Source of the DNA: Drosophila persimilis
Lineage: Eukaryota; Arthropoda; Insecta; Diptera; Drosophilidae
Reading direction: 5' to 3'
NCBI RefSeq assembly: GCF_003286085.1
Contig: NW_020825298.1
Span: 8,060,001 to 8,124,000 of the forward strand
Length of the DNA stretch: 64,000 nt
Made by a program: the position numbers and the translations under genes. This document shows positions 1 through 13,214 of this stretch, piece by piece. Every line of letters starts with the position of its first letter. Positions within the stretch are counted from its first letter, which is position 1. The notes below the pieces were generated by a model. The model saw nothing but the letters and a program-made list of their open reading frames with translations. It did no database searches and was not told the origin of the DNA.

Positions 1-1817
1 CAAAAAATAATTTGAAAAATTCCCAAAGGTTGGTTCTTCAACAAAAAATACTGGAAATATCTTTGAAACCCACATCCACCCCACCCGCTCCTCACAGTAT
101 TGTAATACCTCTGCAATGGCTGGCCCCAGGGAGTGTTTCAGAGCTGGTAATACTGTTGTCACATTTGTATGTATCTACGATATAACACCTACGATTAACT
201 ATTGTATTAACGATACTTAAGCGCTGCAGGCAAACAACTAAGCACTATTTAATTTATATATATGTATTATTGTATATTTAGACACTGAACGAACAGAAAT
301 CGAAAACAATTAAAGATTCTATTGAAATAAAAAAGATACAAAACCGAAAATTCAACCACAAGGAAGGCAGGGATGGGCAAGGGGAAAGGGGAAAGGGAAG
401 GAGGAATGCCGACGGCGGGTGTTCAATTGAACTGCAGTGGCCGCTAAATGAATCTGTTGTCGCGACAAAGTTGTCGACAAACGGACAAACAGGAAGTCCT
501 TAATAAGTGGGAAACCGCACACACACACACACTGTAAGCCACTGCAAAGTGTCAAATCAAATGAAATTTTAGCGCATGTCCCACACACGACACACAGGCC
601 CCTCCAGCCACAAATGGGGGGGAGAGAGCCATGGCTGGGGGCCTGTGCCTGTGGCTGCTGATGAAATTGTTTTACTGCCTAGCTATGGCGCCAAGCCCAG
701 AGGACTGTAAGAACTAAAATACCCAGCACTCATTCATCTAATTGACACACTTCTTGGAGCCCCCCTGCCACCTGGTGTCTAGCACACCTTGAATGCTGCT
801 CAATCTTCCAGCTCGTTTCACTTGCTCCACTCGTAATGATTCATGGATGATTCACTCGCTGGCGAGGTTAACAAACTGCAATCTGCTAGACGCTGTGCAC
901 CTTTTTTGCGAGTCCAACACGGCGTATGCGTGATATCCATCGCATCCATCTAGTTGACAATTGCCGCCTGACATTTCTCAGTTGCACATTTCAATTGAAA
1001 AGATATCTTAGACAAGACAAGAGGCGACAACGCGACGCCAACTGAATTCTCCTGTTGAGTCAACACAGTCTCTCCGTTCAAGAATGAGAATGCGAATGCG
1101 AATGAGAATGAGATTATCCAATTCACTTAGTTAATACGAGTGCCCCGTACGGTACGGCCGGGTCTGGGCTGCATTTATTGTTACGGTTTTCAATTGGGTT
1201 TTGCCAGCTACTCAATTCCATTCAAGTTGCCAATTATGCGACCATTATTCAATCAAACTAAATTTATTTGTTTGTCTCTTTTCCACGTAAATCTCTCCAG
1301 ACGATTTCCACATACCCAAACCCATACTCTCGTATCTTTCAATTTATTCGCCTTGCGCGACGGATTATTGTCTGTGTAAACATTTCAAGTGAATTATCCT
1401 ATATACACGTACACGGATACACGGATACACGTACCCGTACCCGTACTATTGCCTCATGTCGCAAGCAGTTCACTCAATTAACATCGTCTATATATGTACG
1501 ACTTGTGCTAGTATATTGAATCTCTGGTTGAGTCTCTGGTACTCGGTTCACAAGTTCAAGAAACTTTCAGAGCCACTGTCTCGGTTTTAGATTGAATGTG
1601 GCGCCAGTTTGTGGTTTATTTTGTAATACTTAAAACTCGGGTAGTGCCGAGAAGGCTGATTAGCGGGTTAGACGAGTCGTAGTTAAAGTTCTAAAGCGTT
1701 GGAATGGATTATTACGGAATAACTTGGAGTATATTCCAAGCCTTTGCCTGTTTTTGGGTATGTCCTCCTTTAAAGAACCTGGGAATACGAATATTCAAAA
1801 ACAGTTGCACTTCCATC

Positions 1818-1895
1818 TGACGGGGTGTCCGACGGGGTGTACGGAAGGGTCTTTGACGGGGTCTCTGACGGTCTCTCTGACGGTCTCTCTGACGG
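1818..1895. repeat. Degenerate 12-bp tandem repeat (CTGACGGTCTCT type)
   Basis: Successive copies of a GACGGGGTGT/GACGGTCTCTCT motif run through the stretch and become more regular towards the 3' end. Simple tandem repeat in non-coding DNA; no function seen. Confidence 0.75.
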
Positions 1896-4800
1896 CACTG
1901 AGGAGATCTTCTTTTGTTTGACTTGTGGCATGGCTAAACTGTAATAATTGGATGAGGCGAGACCGAGGCAGGGGCTGGGCCAGGGGCAGAACCGATGATC
2001 ATCCCGCCTAGTGGTTGTGGAGGACGATGATGTGTATGACGGACTCTGACTGGCATGAAGAAATCATTTTATTCATTTCTGAACTCCAAATTATAGCATG
2101 CAACATCGATACACAACAAGCCGCAGCTAAAGCGGCACCGACAGTGACAGGGGGATGGTTTGGGGGTACTAATGACCATAATTGCACACACACACACACG
2201 CACACCTCTTGGCCATTCACTTGGGCCATAAACACAGACATTAACACCTGATCCGAAATGGTCAGAGGAGCGACACAAGTTTTTCTTTCATTTTCATGCG
2301 GCTGCAGTGTTGTGCCGCCAGCTAAAGGTGTTTTCCCTGCCGCACTGCAGCCCATTGTTATGGTAAATAGTCGGTGTGTCCCCCCCCCCTCCTTCTGTTC
2401 CGCTCTTAATTATAGTCGCAGCTTAATCTGGAGCGAGGCAGCTGTGCCACAAGTCGATGCCACATGCGAGTGCATGAACAATTGAACAATGGGATTGGAA
2501 ATGGGGATGTGGATAGCTTTGTAACACCGCCAGGGGTGGGGGGCAGGCTCGTTGTTGGCCAAAAAGCGCACAAGAGTTGCCAAACAAATTCTTTTGTTAT
2601 TTAATTGTAACCAAATTATTTCCACACGCTCTTTCTTCGGGCGGCCACCATTGTTCCACACTCTCGACCCGCGACTGTCTCTCCTGTTCGCCCATTGGTC
2701 GGGGGGGACGCCATTCCTCCTTCACCTCCAGATCTTTATCGCCTTAAGTTTACAAATTTTAGTTCCTAATGAGCGATTTTAGGCATTGTACGAGTAATTC
2801 ATGACGGACTCGAGAGTCGGTCGGCTGCCGCTTTTTATGTGGTTTTTTGTTGGAATTTCTCTGGGCTTCTGTTGCCCCTTGAGTCCGACGACGATGACGT
2901 GCTTTTGGTGGGTGTGGTCCCTGTTGAGGGCGTGACTTGATGGTTTAGACCCCGTCGCCTGTCGTCTGGCAAAAGTCGTGTTTTTTTTTGGCGCTAAATA
3001 TGGAAATTCATTTGCAGTTGGAGGGAATTTTATGAAGGCAGACATCAATTACAATTCGCCTCCCATGAAAGGCCTTGAAATGTTAACAATGTCTGGGGAT
3101 ATATATAGAAATTATGGCAGTATAATTTAGGGGTATTTTTGGTACAAAAAATGTATTTTTGGTAACACCAAAGCGATGGAAGCAGTTTAGGACTTGGGAT
3201 CTTAAAGATCTCCTAAAATGTTACTCCAAAATCGCATTTTGCTACATTCTGTATCCGATTTGCACTCCACCCTTTTGTTAGAACCGAACACAATACTTTA
3301 CTGGAAGATAATCTGATGATCTACTTTTCCATTGAAGATCTGACAATGTTTGCCTCATAATCTAGTTGCTGCCACGGCATTAGGGACCGCTCTGCCACAG
3401 ATATCATATCGCTTACTCCCAGGGCCTTCAATGGTCTCCATTTAGGGGATAACTCACTCCTGCACTCCTGCACTGCCTGCATTGCTTAGGGATTATGCCA
3501 AATATCCTTTGGCACAATGTTGCCCAATATTTTACAATATTTATCTGTAGGACATCTGTGGTTTGGCAAGAGAAAAGGTCAAGGGATCAGTGGTAAGAGT
3601 ACACCTCAAAGAGATTCGCATTACATGGTCTCTGGTTTTGGGGGGCAGCTGCTGGACCTTGCCACAAAAGTCCAAGGGTAATCCGAAGCGCAAACATTTT
3701 CTTAGGCAAAACAATCGACTCGTCGAAGATGACTTTCATTGTTTTTTGCCCTGGCTGTTTCTGGTGTTCACTTGCAGCTGCCTAAGTACTTCCCATATCC
3801 TGGACGGTAATTTCCTGGGAAAGCTTTCGGCTAACCATTTTTCGGGCAGCCAAAACACTTGAGCACTTAAAAAGGCGCATGAACTCGATCCTGGTTACCC
3901 ACTCCTCCCTCTGCTACTTCCCAGCTCTTCATATATCTCCCTCTCGCATTGTGTGTGAAACAAAACCGTTTGTTTCAATACGTTTCCTTGCATTTTAGGT
4001 TGTTGGGAAACAGACGAAATGGACTCATTGATTCCAATTGACTGATTTCAATTGAAGTTAAGTGTCTGCCACTGCCACACAGCCACAGCCACAGACGCCG
4101 TCACAGCCGCACTCCCAGCCACAGTCGCAGAGCCAGGTCGAGCGCCGCTCTGTTGCCTTGTTGACTCTACTTTTTGGTACTCATTGGGGGTAAGGCTTGG
4201 CGGGTTAGGCTGGTTTCGAGCAAGGCTGGGCATACAGGAGGCATGGGCGATGGAATGGTATTTAAACCTCTTTTTTGGAACCCCTTTACGTCCAACATAT
4301 CTAAAGATTAGTTTCTGGTATTGTTTGCTGGATTTTAAAGTGGTGGCATCTACTTTTTCCATGTCATACAGCAGCGCCCCTCGGTTGGTTGTAGTTTCTC
4401 AAGGGAATTCGCTCGCAAAAAGCTTCGCTCTGGCGTCGCTTGAAGGAATATAGTGGGTTTTAGGGCTCTACTACTCTACTCTAATCCATCCCCAACATAT
4501 CATATGTAGTTCCCTGGACATTTACAGGGTACTCTCTAGCCTTGACTCCTCTCACATATACCTGGACTTGTGCAACACTTCCTTGAGCCTTTTTTTGGTG
4601 CTGGCAGCTGAACGTCGCTCACAAATTGGGGGTGACTACCGCCCTGCCTGGCTCCTGGCACCGCGGTGGACCTTGTCAAGTGCCTTGTTAGCTGTTGGGC
4701 AAATGTGCCACACAAGTGGCTCACATCAGCGGGATCGGAACCGAATCAGACCTGGATCGAGAGCTTCCCAAGAAAATGCCAGCAGCGGAGTTCAAAGTTG

Positions 4801-5201
4801 AGACAATGCTGCTTCCGTTTAATTGACAATTGAACTCGAACCCGACTCGAACTCCTGGGCAGCCAGAAAGCCCAGAAAGAGAGAGAGAGAGTCCATTCCA
4901 AGTCATGCACTTAATTTCCCGTTTAAAACGCCATTCATTCAATTAAGCGAATGAATTTGTGGCACGGCAGACAGCCTGCAACATGTGAAGATCATCTGAG
5001 CATCTCTCAGCATCTCTCAGCATCGGTAGGAACTCTCAGTAGATTGGAGCATGCGGGCCTGATCTGATCTTTTGTCTGCCCTCCGGCTTTCTTCTTTAAT
5101 CAGACGCGGGTCAAAATATTTACCACTTGACCCTATTGATTTAATTAAATAGTTTCAAGACATTCAACTGTTTGTTGGCCGCGCAAAACGAACTGCCAGC
5201 T

Positions 5202-5230
5202 ACTCTCTCTCTCTCTCTCTAGAGAGAGAG
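5202..5230. repeat. CT tract meeting AG tract (palindromic GAGA-type site)
   Basis: About nine CT units run straight into five AG units, so the block is self-complementary around 5220/5221. GAGAG repeats are the known binding sequence of the fly GAGA factor (Trl). Regulatory use here is inference only. Confidence 0.6.
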
Positions 5231-6285
5231 GTCTCCCAGTGGCTCTCTGGCCGTGTCTCTGCGTCTCCGAACTGTCAACACAGATTCGCAGTTGCCGACC
5301 ATCGAACGACGTGTTAATTAACGAGCGGGTTAACTAATTGTTGTTAGCAAAATATTTTCGTAATTTGATACTAAATTAATGTTCCGCTCGACTTGGCTGC
5401 TTGTGGGCTTTTGTGTTCAGGCCCCAAAAAGAGGTCTGGGGACAGTGGTTCAAAACGCTGGGATATCGTTGAGGATTCCATTCCTTAAGGGTTCCCTCTA
5501 TATGCTTGGATATTGGCCCACTGTTCTGCTCTGTGTTGCCCTGCCGCCATGTCGAACCATTCCGAATCATGTTGGAACCACTTCGGGGGAATTGGATACC
5601 TGGCCGAATCCCTCAATCTTTTTGTGAGCCAATGAACACGGCAGTCGATTTTCATGTTTGTTTGTGCATTTCGCGCGCGCCGAATCCCAGGGTTTGTTCC
5701 CCAAAAAAAACCCCTGAAATGTCCCTCTCTCTCCGTCCTGTTTCGAGGCGGCGCTTCATAAGATAGATTTGAAAATTGTTTTCCGCAAAATCAGGACTTC
5801 ATAAATCAAATCTTATAACGTTTAAATATTCATGAGCCGGCGGACAGGACAATGTGTGAACGGGAACAAGGAGCAGGAGCAGGAGGAGGAGGCCAGCCCG
5901 GAATGAGGTATGAAATGCGTAATGTATTAATTTCATTTATGGCCATATTTATTCTCATGACAAGGATGGGTTCCCTTCGGGATGGTATGGGACGATGGTG
6001 GATGGTATGGGGTGACAGAGCGGGAGCGGTGGCAGGCGACATTGCGACATATAAATGACAAGGACACTCCCATATTTAGCACGTTTTAACATAAGGCCGC
6101 ACAATGGCAACTGTGGCTGGGCCGTTGCCGGGGATTCGGCTCTTAATGGTGGTGCAGATCGGTGGTGGGTTCCCTCCCTCCCTCCCTCCTTCCTTCCTTC
6201 CGTGGCACCCTAAAAATCACAATCGGCATCACAATTGCAGCGGCAAAGCGCGGGTTAAATGAAATGGAGAATGCCGTTCCTAATT

Positions 6286-6330
6286 ATGTGTGTGTGTGTG
6301 TGTCCTGTGTGTGTTTGTGTGTGTGTGTGG
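6286..6330. repeat. Interrupted TG microsatellite
   Basis: Runs of TG are broken by a CC and by single T insertions. Ordinary dinucleotide microsatellite. Confidence 0.85.
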
Positions 6331-9300
6331 GCACCCTTTTTGCCTGTATGGCATTTAGCCAGGTCTGTCGTCGCAGCCATTGTTGCCGAGCAGCCGCCAC
6401 AGCCGCAGGATGAAGGACGATACGATAGTCGTGTTTCTGCCTCGTTTGTTTCATTCGCGAACACGCTGCCGAACATCCTGCTGCACAGCCGTCGTCCTTT
6501 ATTTATTTGTGTTTATAATACAACAAAATCAGTAACGCTTTCACCCCCCAACCCACCCAACAGCCCCGCACCATCCCAAACCATCCCAAGAACTGGTTGG
6601 GCTTTCGGCTCTCGGCTCTGGGCTCTCGGCTCTCCCGGGGAATATTCCCCGTTGTTGATTATGACTGCAGCGACTGTCGACGTGATGTTTACATTTATGG
6701 ATTATTGTTTCCGTATGTCCTGGGCTCTGGGTCCCTGCCTGCCCCCCCCTGCCCGCTCGTACGTTCCGCACCATCATGCTCATAGGCACTTTTTTGTTGG
6801 ACTCCTGGCGGCACAGTGGGCACGTTTGACGAGGAAGTTAGTCTTGGTTTTTGATTGGGTGACAGATTCAAGTGGTCTGCTGAGGTGCTGAGGTGCGGAG
6901 GTGTTTGCCTGGGAGTGTTTGGAGTGGAGAAAGTGGAAAAATGTTGAGGGGCGCTCCTTTTGGCCTCATTGTAGAGGTGGAAGAGGGTTAAAGGAGTTTA
7001 GATGAGGCCTTTGAGGCATCTAATTTTAATGGTTAAAAATGTTACCTAAATAAGAAAAAATGTTTGGTATTTTGTGGAACGTATTTCATCAACAAATGTG
7101 GCTTTTAAAAACTTGAGCTTAAATCAAATTTTAATGAATTTTTCAGTGTAAAGTGGGAATAAGCTTTGGAATATATTAGGGAAAGAGTCAGCGACTGTAA
7201 ATAATCCCCATTTCTACTACCATTAATCGAGTGTCGATCCCAGAACTTCCTACAACTCGTATTATTTTCCTTAAGAAAAGCCCACAAATTTCCACAAAAT
7301 CTCCACAATCCACCATCTCCCAAGGAACGTAGCTTTTGTCCCACTGTCACGTCTGTCACTTCCCATTTCTTAGCCGCATCTCGGCCGCGACAATTGGGAA
7401 CTTCTCGATTGAATGCTCTACCTTTTGATTTGTTAGCTCTGTCTCTTTCTCTCTCTCTGGAATTGGGAATTATTTGCCCCTCTCTATAAGGATAGATGGC
7501 TGGGTTTTGTTTCTGTTGCTGGGCCAGCAGCATTCACATTCAAATAAATAAAATAATATTTGGGATTTCGCACCCTAAATACGGCGACAGAATACCAGAG
7601 AGAGAGAGAGCGAGAGGGGGAGAGAGAGAAGGGGCTAAGGCCGAGGCTGAGGCTGAGGCTGAAATCCTTGGATGAGGCTGAAGCTGATCCGATCCATTGA
7701 GGGGTTGTGTGGCATTAGTTCGGCTTTCGAACTGTTAAGGAGACCTTGACGTTGAGGCAGTTGTTAGTATTTTTTCTCTTCGTTCTTTTTTTATGATTGT
7801 TGTTGCTGTTGTGATTCGCTACGATATTACAGGGAAATATGGCAGAAGTGGGGAAGATGGAAATCACGGATACAAATTGAAATGGAAACCAGAGGCCCTG
7901 CCAGCGCTTGAGGTCTTAATCTAACCGAAAAAGGCAACCCCCTAGGGCCCAAGCATATGCAACTCCCAGGACATATGTCCTGGCCCTCTCTCTCTGTCTC
8001 TCTCCCTCTGTGTATCTTTCTCTCTGTAAGCATTACACGGATTTATATTACGCTCTATTGACTTTTGTTGCTTGTTATTGCTGCCAAGTGGCCTTCTTTT
8101 TGGGCAGAAGTGCCTGCCACACGGGTGTTTGCCATAAACGCAGATTAAGACATTAATTTAATTGCTCCTTCCTGGGCTCCCTGGCAGCAAAATATGGCGA
8201 AAGTAGAGGATATACCTCTGGCTCTTGTTTAGCCATTTGATTAGTTCTGGTAGCTGGGGGAATGTCTTTGATTTATTCACTGTTACTCGTACATATGTGC
8301 TGCTCCATGTGGATTTTCCCATGGCCTAGTATGAGACCGAGAACGAGGAGTGGCACTTGATTAGCCGCTGGTGCTGCCGTTGCGAACAGGTTCCCAAGGA
8401 GTTCCACCACAGATTGACAAAGTTTTGCGAGAGGAACTAAGAGACGTAAGAGATGCTGTCCAGAATTTGGATAAAGGAGAGAGTAAAGGCGGTGGAGGAG
8501 AAGCTGATAGAAGCAGCACATTAAGCACATTTCTTGCATACCCTTGCAGTGGGAATGGATTACGATTATGAACCGATTTTCTATCCTAAGAGATACATTA
8601 TTTCTTCTAGATCTATTTTAGAGCTTGCTCTAAAAGAATTATTTTACAGATCACACCCAGTTTGTGATCGAAAACAAAATCTTTTTAATAAGTTCTTCAA
8701 AATTCTCTAACAATCTTAAAAGTCTCCTAAAATTATGAAATATTTCTGTTTTCCCAAAGAAAAAAGAAAAGAATTTTCAGCTACTTTATTGAACCCCTCA
8801 GGCTTTTTCTTCAGGCTTTCTTTCACATTCTTATCCACTTTCCCGCCATCGAAACAGCAACCCAAAACAGTCTACAAATTGAGACATTCATTGTGGCAGC
8901 GCCCCCTGCGATACCGTTTTCCCGCTCGGCGAGTATCAATAACAATTTTCCACAATTTTTCAACAGTCATGGCAGTGTCCAAATGCCCTGGTCGCGATTT
9001 AAAACTCTACAAAAAGTTGGCTCAAATGCGGGGCCTGCTACTCGTAAATCGAGCCTGGGAGAGGAGTCGCGTCGCGTCGCACTGGAGAGGAGTGGAGTGG
9101 AGTAGAGTGGAGTGGAGTCCGTGTCCAAGTCCAAAAACCTGAGTCGGAGCGAAATGGAGAGCTTTTGGCTGGGCAAAAATGTTAATTAACTTTTCAATCC
9201 TTAAATAATGAATGATCAACGCATCCGCGGCGACATGCTGGGTTCCTTTTTATCACTGGAATGGAATGGGCAATGGAGATGGTAACTGGCGGAATGGAGA

Positions 9301-9697
9301 AGGAGACTCTCAGAGTATGGGGTTTGGGGTTTGGGGTCGGGCTCTCTGCTGATATTGGCTTGCATATAATTTATATTCGATCCGATAAATTTATGCGCTG
9401 TGTGAGCATGCGCATATGCGCCCGCGTCGACTCCTGTGACTACCGACGGCAGCCACTCACTACCAACAGCCGCAGCCGCAGCCCCATCCCCATGTCCCCA
9501 CTGGGAGTCGTCGTCGTCTAGTTTGTCCAGGCTCCAGTCTCCAGTCTTCAGTCCTCCGTCGATCCCCGAGATTGCTCTTAGCTCCTCTAGCATGTGTCAG
9601 CGGGTGACCCGAGTGTTTACACGCAAATTTACACTCTCATTTGTTGCTTTGAAAATTGTGCTGTTTGCCAAATCGTTGGCTGGACGGAGATACCGAT

Positions 9698-9756
9698 GGG
9701 GGCTACAGATACAGATACAGATACAGATACAGGGGCTACAGATACAGATACAGATA
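9698..9756. repeat. ACAGAT hexamer repeat, duplicated with its GGGGCT leader
   Basis: GGGGCTACAGATACAGAT occurs twice in a row, each copy followed by more ACAGAT hexamers. This is a hexamer microsatellite nested in a larger tandem duplication. Confidence 0.85.
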
Positions 9757-11794
9757 GTAGGCAGCTTGTTGCCTGCTTGCCACTGCTTTACCATAAATAA
9801 GGTTTTGTATTATGCGGCACCACCATTTGCTTGGCAGCGCATCCCACAACAGATCCCCGACTTCCTCGCGTAGTTGCTCGCAATTATCGCGCACTGTGCT
9901 GAGAAATTGGTTTTTGCCACTTCGCACTTTCATCATTTTCAATCACGTTCAATTTTAATTGAAAATTGAAATTCAAATGCACCAGCAGCACACACAAAAC
10001 ACGCTCCGAACATGCAACATTGTAAGTGGAATGCCTCCGCCCAAGGTTCTGAAGCTTCTGTAAAGGGTTCGGGGCTGCGGGCTGGGGGCAGGGCATGTGG
10101 CACGGATTGATCGTAAATTATAACTCTTTGTATTGACTAATCAGCGAATATAAGTGGAACCATTATTTGTGGCTTTGGATTGGCTTCGTTTTTGCCTGAT
10201 CTTAAAAAAAAATATTTTTCATCTTTCAAATATTTGGAATAATATTTTTACGATGTCTTAATTGTTTTTTAATAGTTTAGACATATTTAAAATATTTTTT
10301 TTATATCTGATTATTCAGGAAATTTCATTTTCATTATTTTCAAATATTTTAAACATAATTTTAGAGATTTTTTAGAGATACACATGTTTCTGTGCCCCTC
10401 TTCGACAGAACCCCATATATCACCTCAAAATATCCAATATTTTTAAACAAATCATTCTTATTCTTTTATAAACTCCAGCAAAGACTTTTCCATTGTTTCT
10501 TCAGATCCCTCTTTAAGTGAATGTTGATAAAACATAATACATATATCATAAGCTTTGGTTTCGGTCGATCAAACAAGTCTGAGGATCTTGATAAGCCTTT
10601 TCTCCTCTCCAATTCTCCCTCTCTCTCTCTCAGGCAGTATATTTGTGGCTCTCTCCAACACTTTCCCGTTTGAAATTTGCATAGTTTTGCCTACAACAAT
10701 TAAGCTTGCTGACCGCACAGCCCTGGCCATGGCTCTCACACTACCCCTATATAAAAGAGAGCCCAGCCCGATAGCCGATTATAAAACATAATACCGCCGG
10801 GGATCGGTGGAAGGGGAGGGAGGGTTCCTGCTTGTTTGCCGCCATTCCATGGGCAATAGTATGTAAAAATGTATCAGGTTACGATCGGATCGGAGATAAG
10901 CTGATGGGCAAATACATATATAATATTTATACGCAAACTTGTTCAAACAAGCCCAGCGTGTGTCGTGTCGTGTCGGTTCGGGTCGGGTCGGTTCTCTAGC
11001 AGACAAATGTGCAAAATAACAATAAAAGAAAATGCGAATCAACTCACAGACACAGAGACAGACAGACATTTGTAACGATTTTCGTATTTTCCAAGCAAAC
11101 AACCCTCCCGATCCGATCCGATCCGAACGGATCCCATGCCATGCCATGCCAGGAGTGCAACTCTCAAATTCGGCTTCAGATTCAGTCTCTGATTATGTTG
11201 TTCCTTGCAGAGGATATCTGTTGAAATCGCTACAACAAACAGTGAACGATAGAGAGCGAGTCCTGGCTGCCTGGAGGTGACAGCAGGAGGAGGAGGAGGT
11301 GGAGGAACAAATTGTAACAAAATGCGGATTACTAGCTCGAATCGATTCCCGCCCCTTGGTCCTTGGTCCTTGGTCCTGTGTACACATTAATGAGAATATT
11401 GTTAAATTAGTAGGCTTTGAAATGTGATATGCCCAACCACAAGGAGCAAAAGAGATGGTAGACGATGGACCTGGACCTGGACGTGGACGTGGACCCTCTG
11501 CTTGACTTTTTGTCCCAAAAGGCGAACAGCTGTGTCACCCGATCAGAAGGGTTTCCTTCCGAGCGAACATATTTGCACTTTCTGATTGTAAATGTCATAA
11601 AAATGTGTCCCGTTCCCGTTCTCATTGCTTGCTTATTTTTTATAGCTTCCCTGGAGATACACATACAGTGGGCGGGGGAGGGAGTGGTGGATTATTTAGG
11701 GGTCTGGGGCTTCGGCTTCCCCACCAAAAAGCTTCTTTAATAGGCTTATGATAAACATGACACTTGACTTTTACCCTGTGTGCTCCATGTACCC

Positions 11795-11856
11795 CTGCCG
11801 CTGCCACCGCCACTGCCGCTGCCACTGCCACCGCCACTGCCACTGCCACTGCTGCC
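11795..11856. repeat. CTGCCA/CCGCCA imperfect hexamer repeat
   Basis: About ten six-base units of the type CTGCCA, CTGCCG or CCGCCA follow one another. The frame reads as short Cys/His/Arg strings with no support as a protein. Confidence 0.8.
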
Positions 11857-12912
11857 CAAATTGCCAGTTGACACTCAATTTGACACATGAGACCCGCAAA
11901 ATGCTCATGTCTTGGTCTTTGACTCCGTCTTGGGCCTCATGCGGCTCGTGCGGCAACCTCAAGTGTGCTCCATGGTTACTCGGCTAATGATGTGCTCTGT
12001 TGCCCCACAGAACAGCACAGAACAGAGCACCGAACAGGAACAAGACCCCTTTGGGCTATACGCTTACGTTACACTTCTTGAAAAGGGAGCCAACACTCCG
12101 AAGGGCGACAGGGGTGGGAGGGGGGCTCAGACATATGAATAGCTAAACATTCGTCATTATGGCAACGTCTCAATGCCAATTCAAAGGCTACCCAGGCGGC
12201 CCACTCGACAGCAGTTACAGTTACGGTTACAATTACAATTACCATTGGAGTTACAGCTGTTTGGGTGACCTCAAGGGTGGCTTTTGGGGGTGCCATAAGC
12301 TCCAAAGCTGTGTGTGGCCAAAGTTTTAGTTGAAGTTTAATTGGAGTGGAGTGGAAATACCTTTAGCAAAGGGTTTTCTAATTGATGTGGGACCTTTTGA
12401 ATAGTTGGAAACGCACTCTTATGTACCTACGCTGAAATTCCGTATATTCCTACCATTTTATTGAACATAAAATCGATTTCCAGTTGGCATTCGTATCATT
12501 AAATTCCACTAAACTTTTATAGCACTCATTTCTACTCAATCAGAGATCACATCACCCACCTAATATGAAAATCACTCTCTTTCTCTCTTCTATATACCAA
12601 AATCCATCCGATAAGCCCTTTATTGTAACCGTTTAAGCCGCCAAAAGGTCTGTCTGTCTGTCATCAAGCAAAAACACGCTCCACATTGCCCGAGAACCGA
12701 AGCCCCAATCCCGAAGCCGAACAAAAAGGAAGACCAAACGGCACCTCATCAACACATCAGAATTATCATTATGATTCCGTTCAGAGCAATAAAATTTAGG
12801 CAGAATGCATTTGGGGCTCCTCCATTTCCAGTTCCACTCCACTATTTCAAATACTAATAACAATAAAAACGAGGGGGAACGTTGGGAGTGGCAGCTAAGG
12901 CCGCACCTCTAC

Positions 12913-13115
12913 ATTTATACCCGATACGATGAGGGTCAGCTATTTTAGTCCCTGGAGATCTAGGCGCTCATCGGGACGGCCAAACGGACAGACAGACATG
13001 GCAATATCGAATCAGCTATTGATGCTTATCAAGAATATGTGTATATATTTTATGGGGCTGGGAAAGCTTGCTTCCGCACAATACACCCAGATACTCCTTT
13101 TCAGTAACGGGTTTG
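12913..13115 (+). mobile_element. Fragment of a dispersed Drosophila repeat (DINE-1/INE-1-like), left of the inverted repeat
   Basis: The stretch has the familiar order of a widespread Drosophila interspersed repeat: TACCCGATAC, GAGGGTCAGC, a GGACAGACAGACATGGC core, CTATTGATGCTTATCAAGAAT, then TATGGGGCTGGGAAAGC and a final AGTAACGGG. I recognise the pattern from memory as DINE-1/INE-1-like non-autonomous DNA. The family name needs a repeat-library search. A second same-strand fragment lies on the other side of the inverted repeat. Confidence 0.5.
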
Positions 13116-13214
13116 AAAATCAAGTACATTCTTATAATCATTGGTAACAAAAGAAAAGTATAAATAGTAGGTAACATCGTATCTTTTCTCACTTACCCAT
13201 AATCTTGCTACTAG

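Larger units (their letters stand above)
1..12912. other. Gene desert, first part: no supported exon
   Basis: No reading frame here looks like coding sequence. All are short, repeat-driven and without homology I recognise. The DNA has interrupted microsatellites: CA near 520-531 and 2185-2200, TG near 6286-6330. GA/CT tracts lie near 4876-4892, 5202-5230, 7595-7632 and 10618-10632. An AT-rich stretch runs through about 10200-10540. It could be intergenic regulatory DNA or part of a large intron of a gene outside the window; the sequence alone does not decide. Confidence 0.6.

Noticed and set aside
8371-8571. Frame with a charged stretch (REELRDVRDAVQNLDKGE)
   Set aside because: Short, isolated, no splice partners seen; could be a chance helix-like frame.
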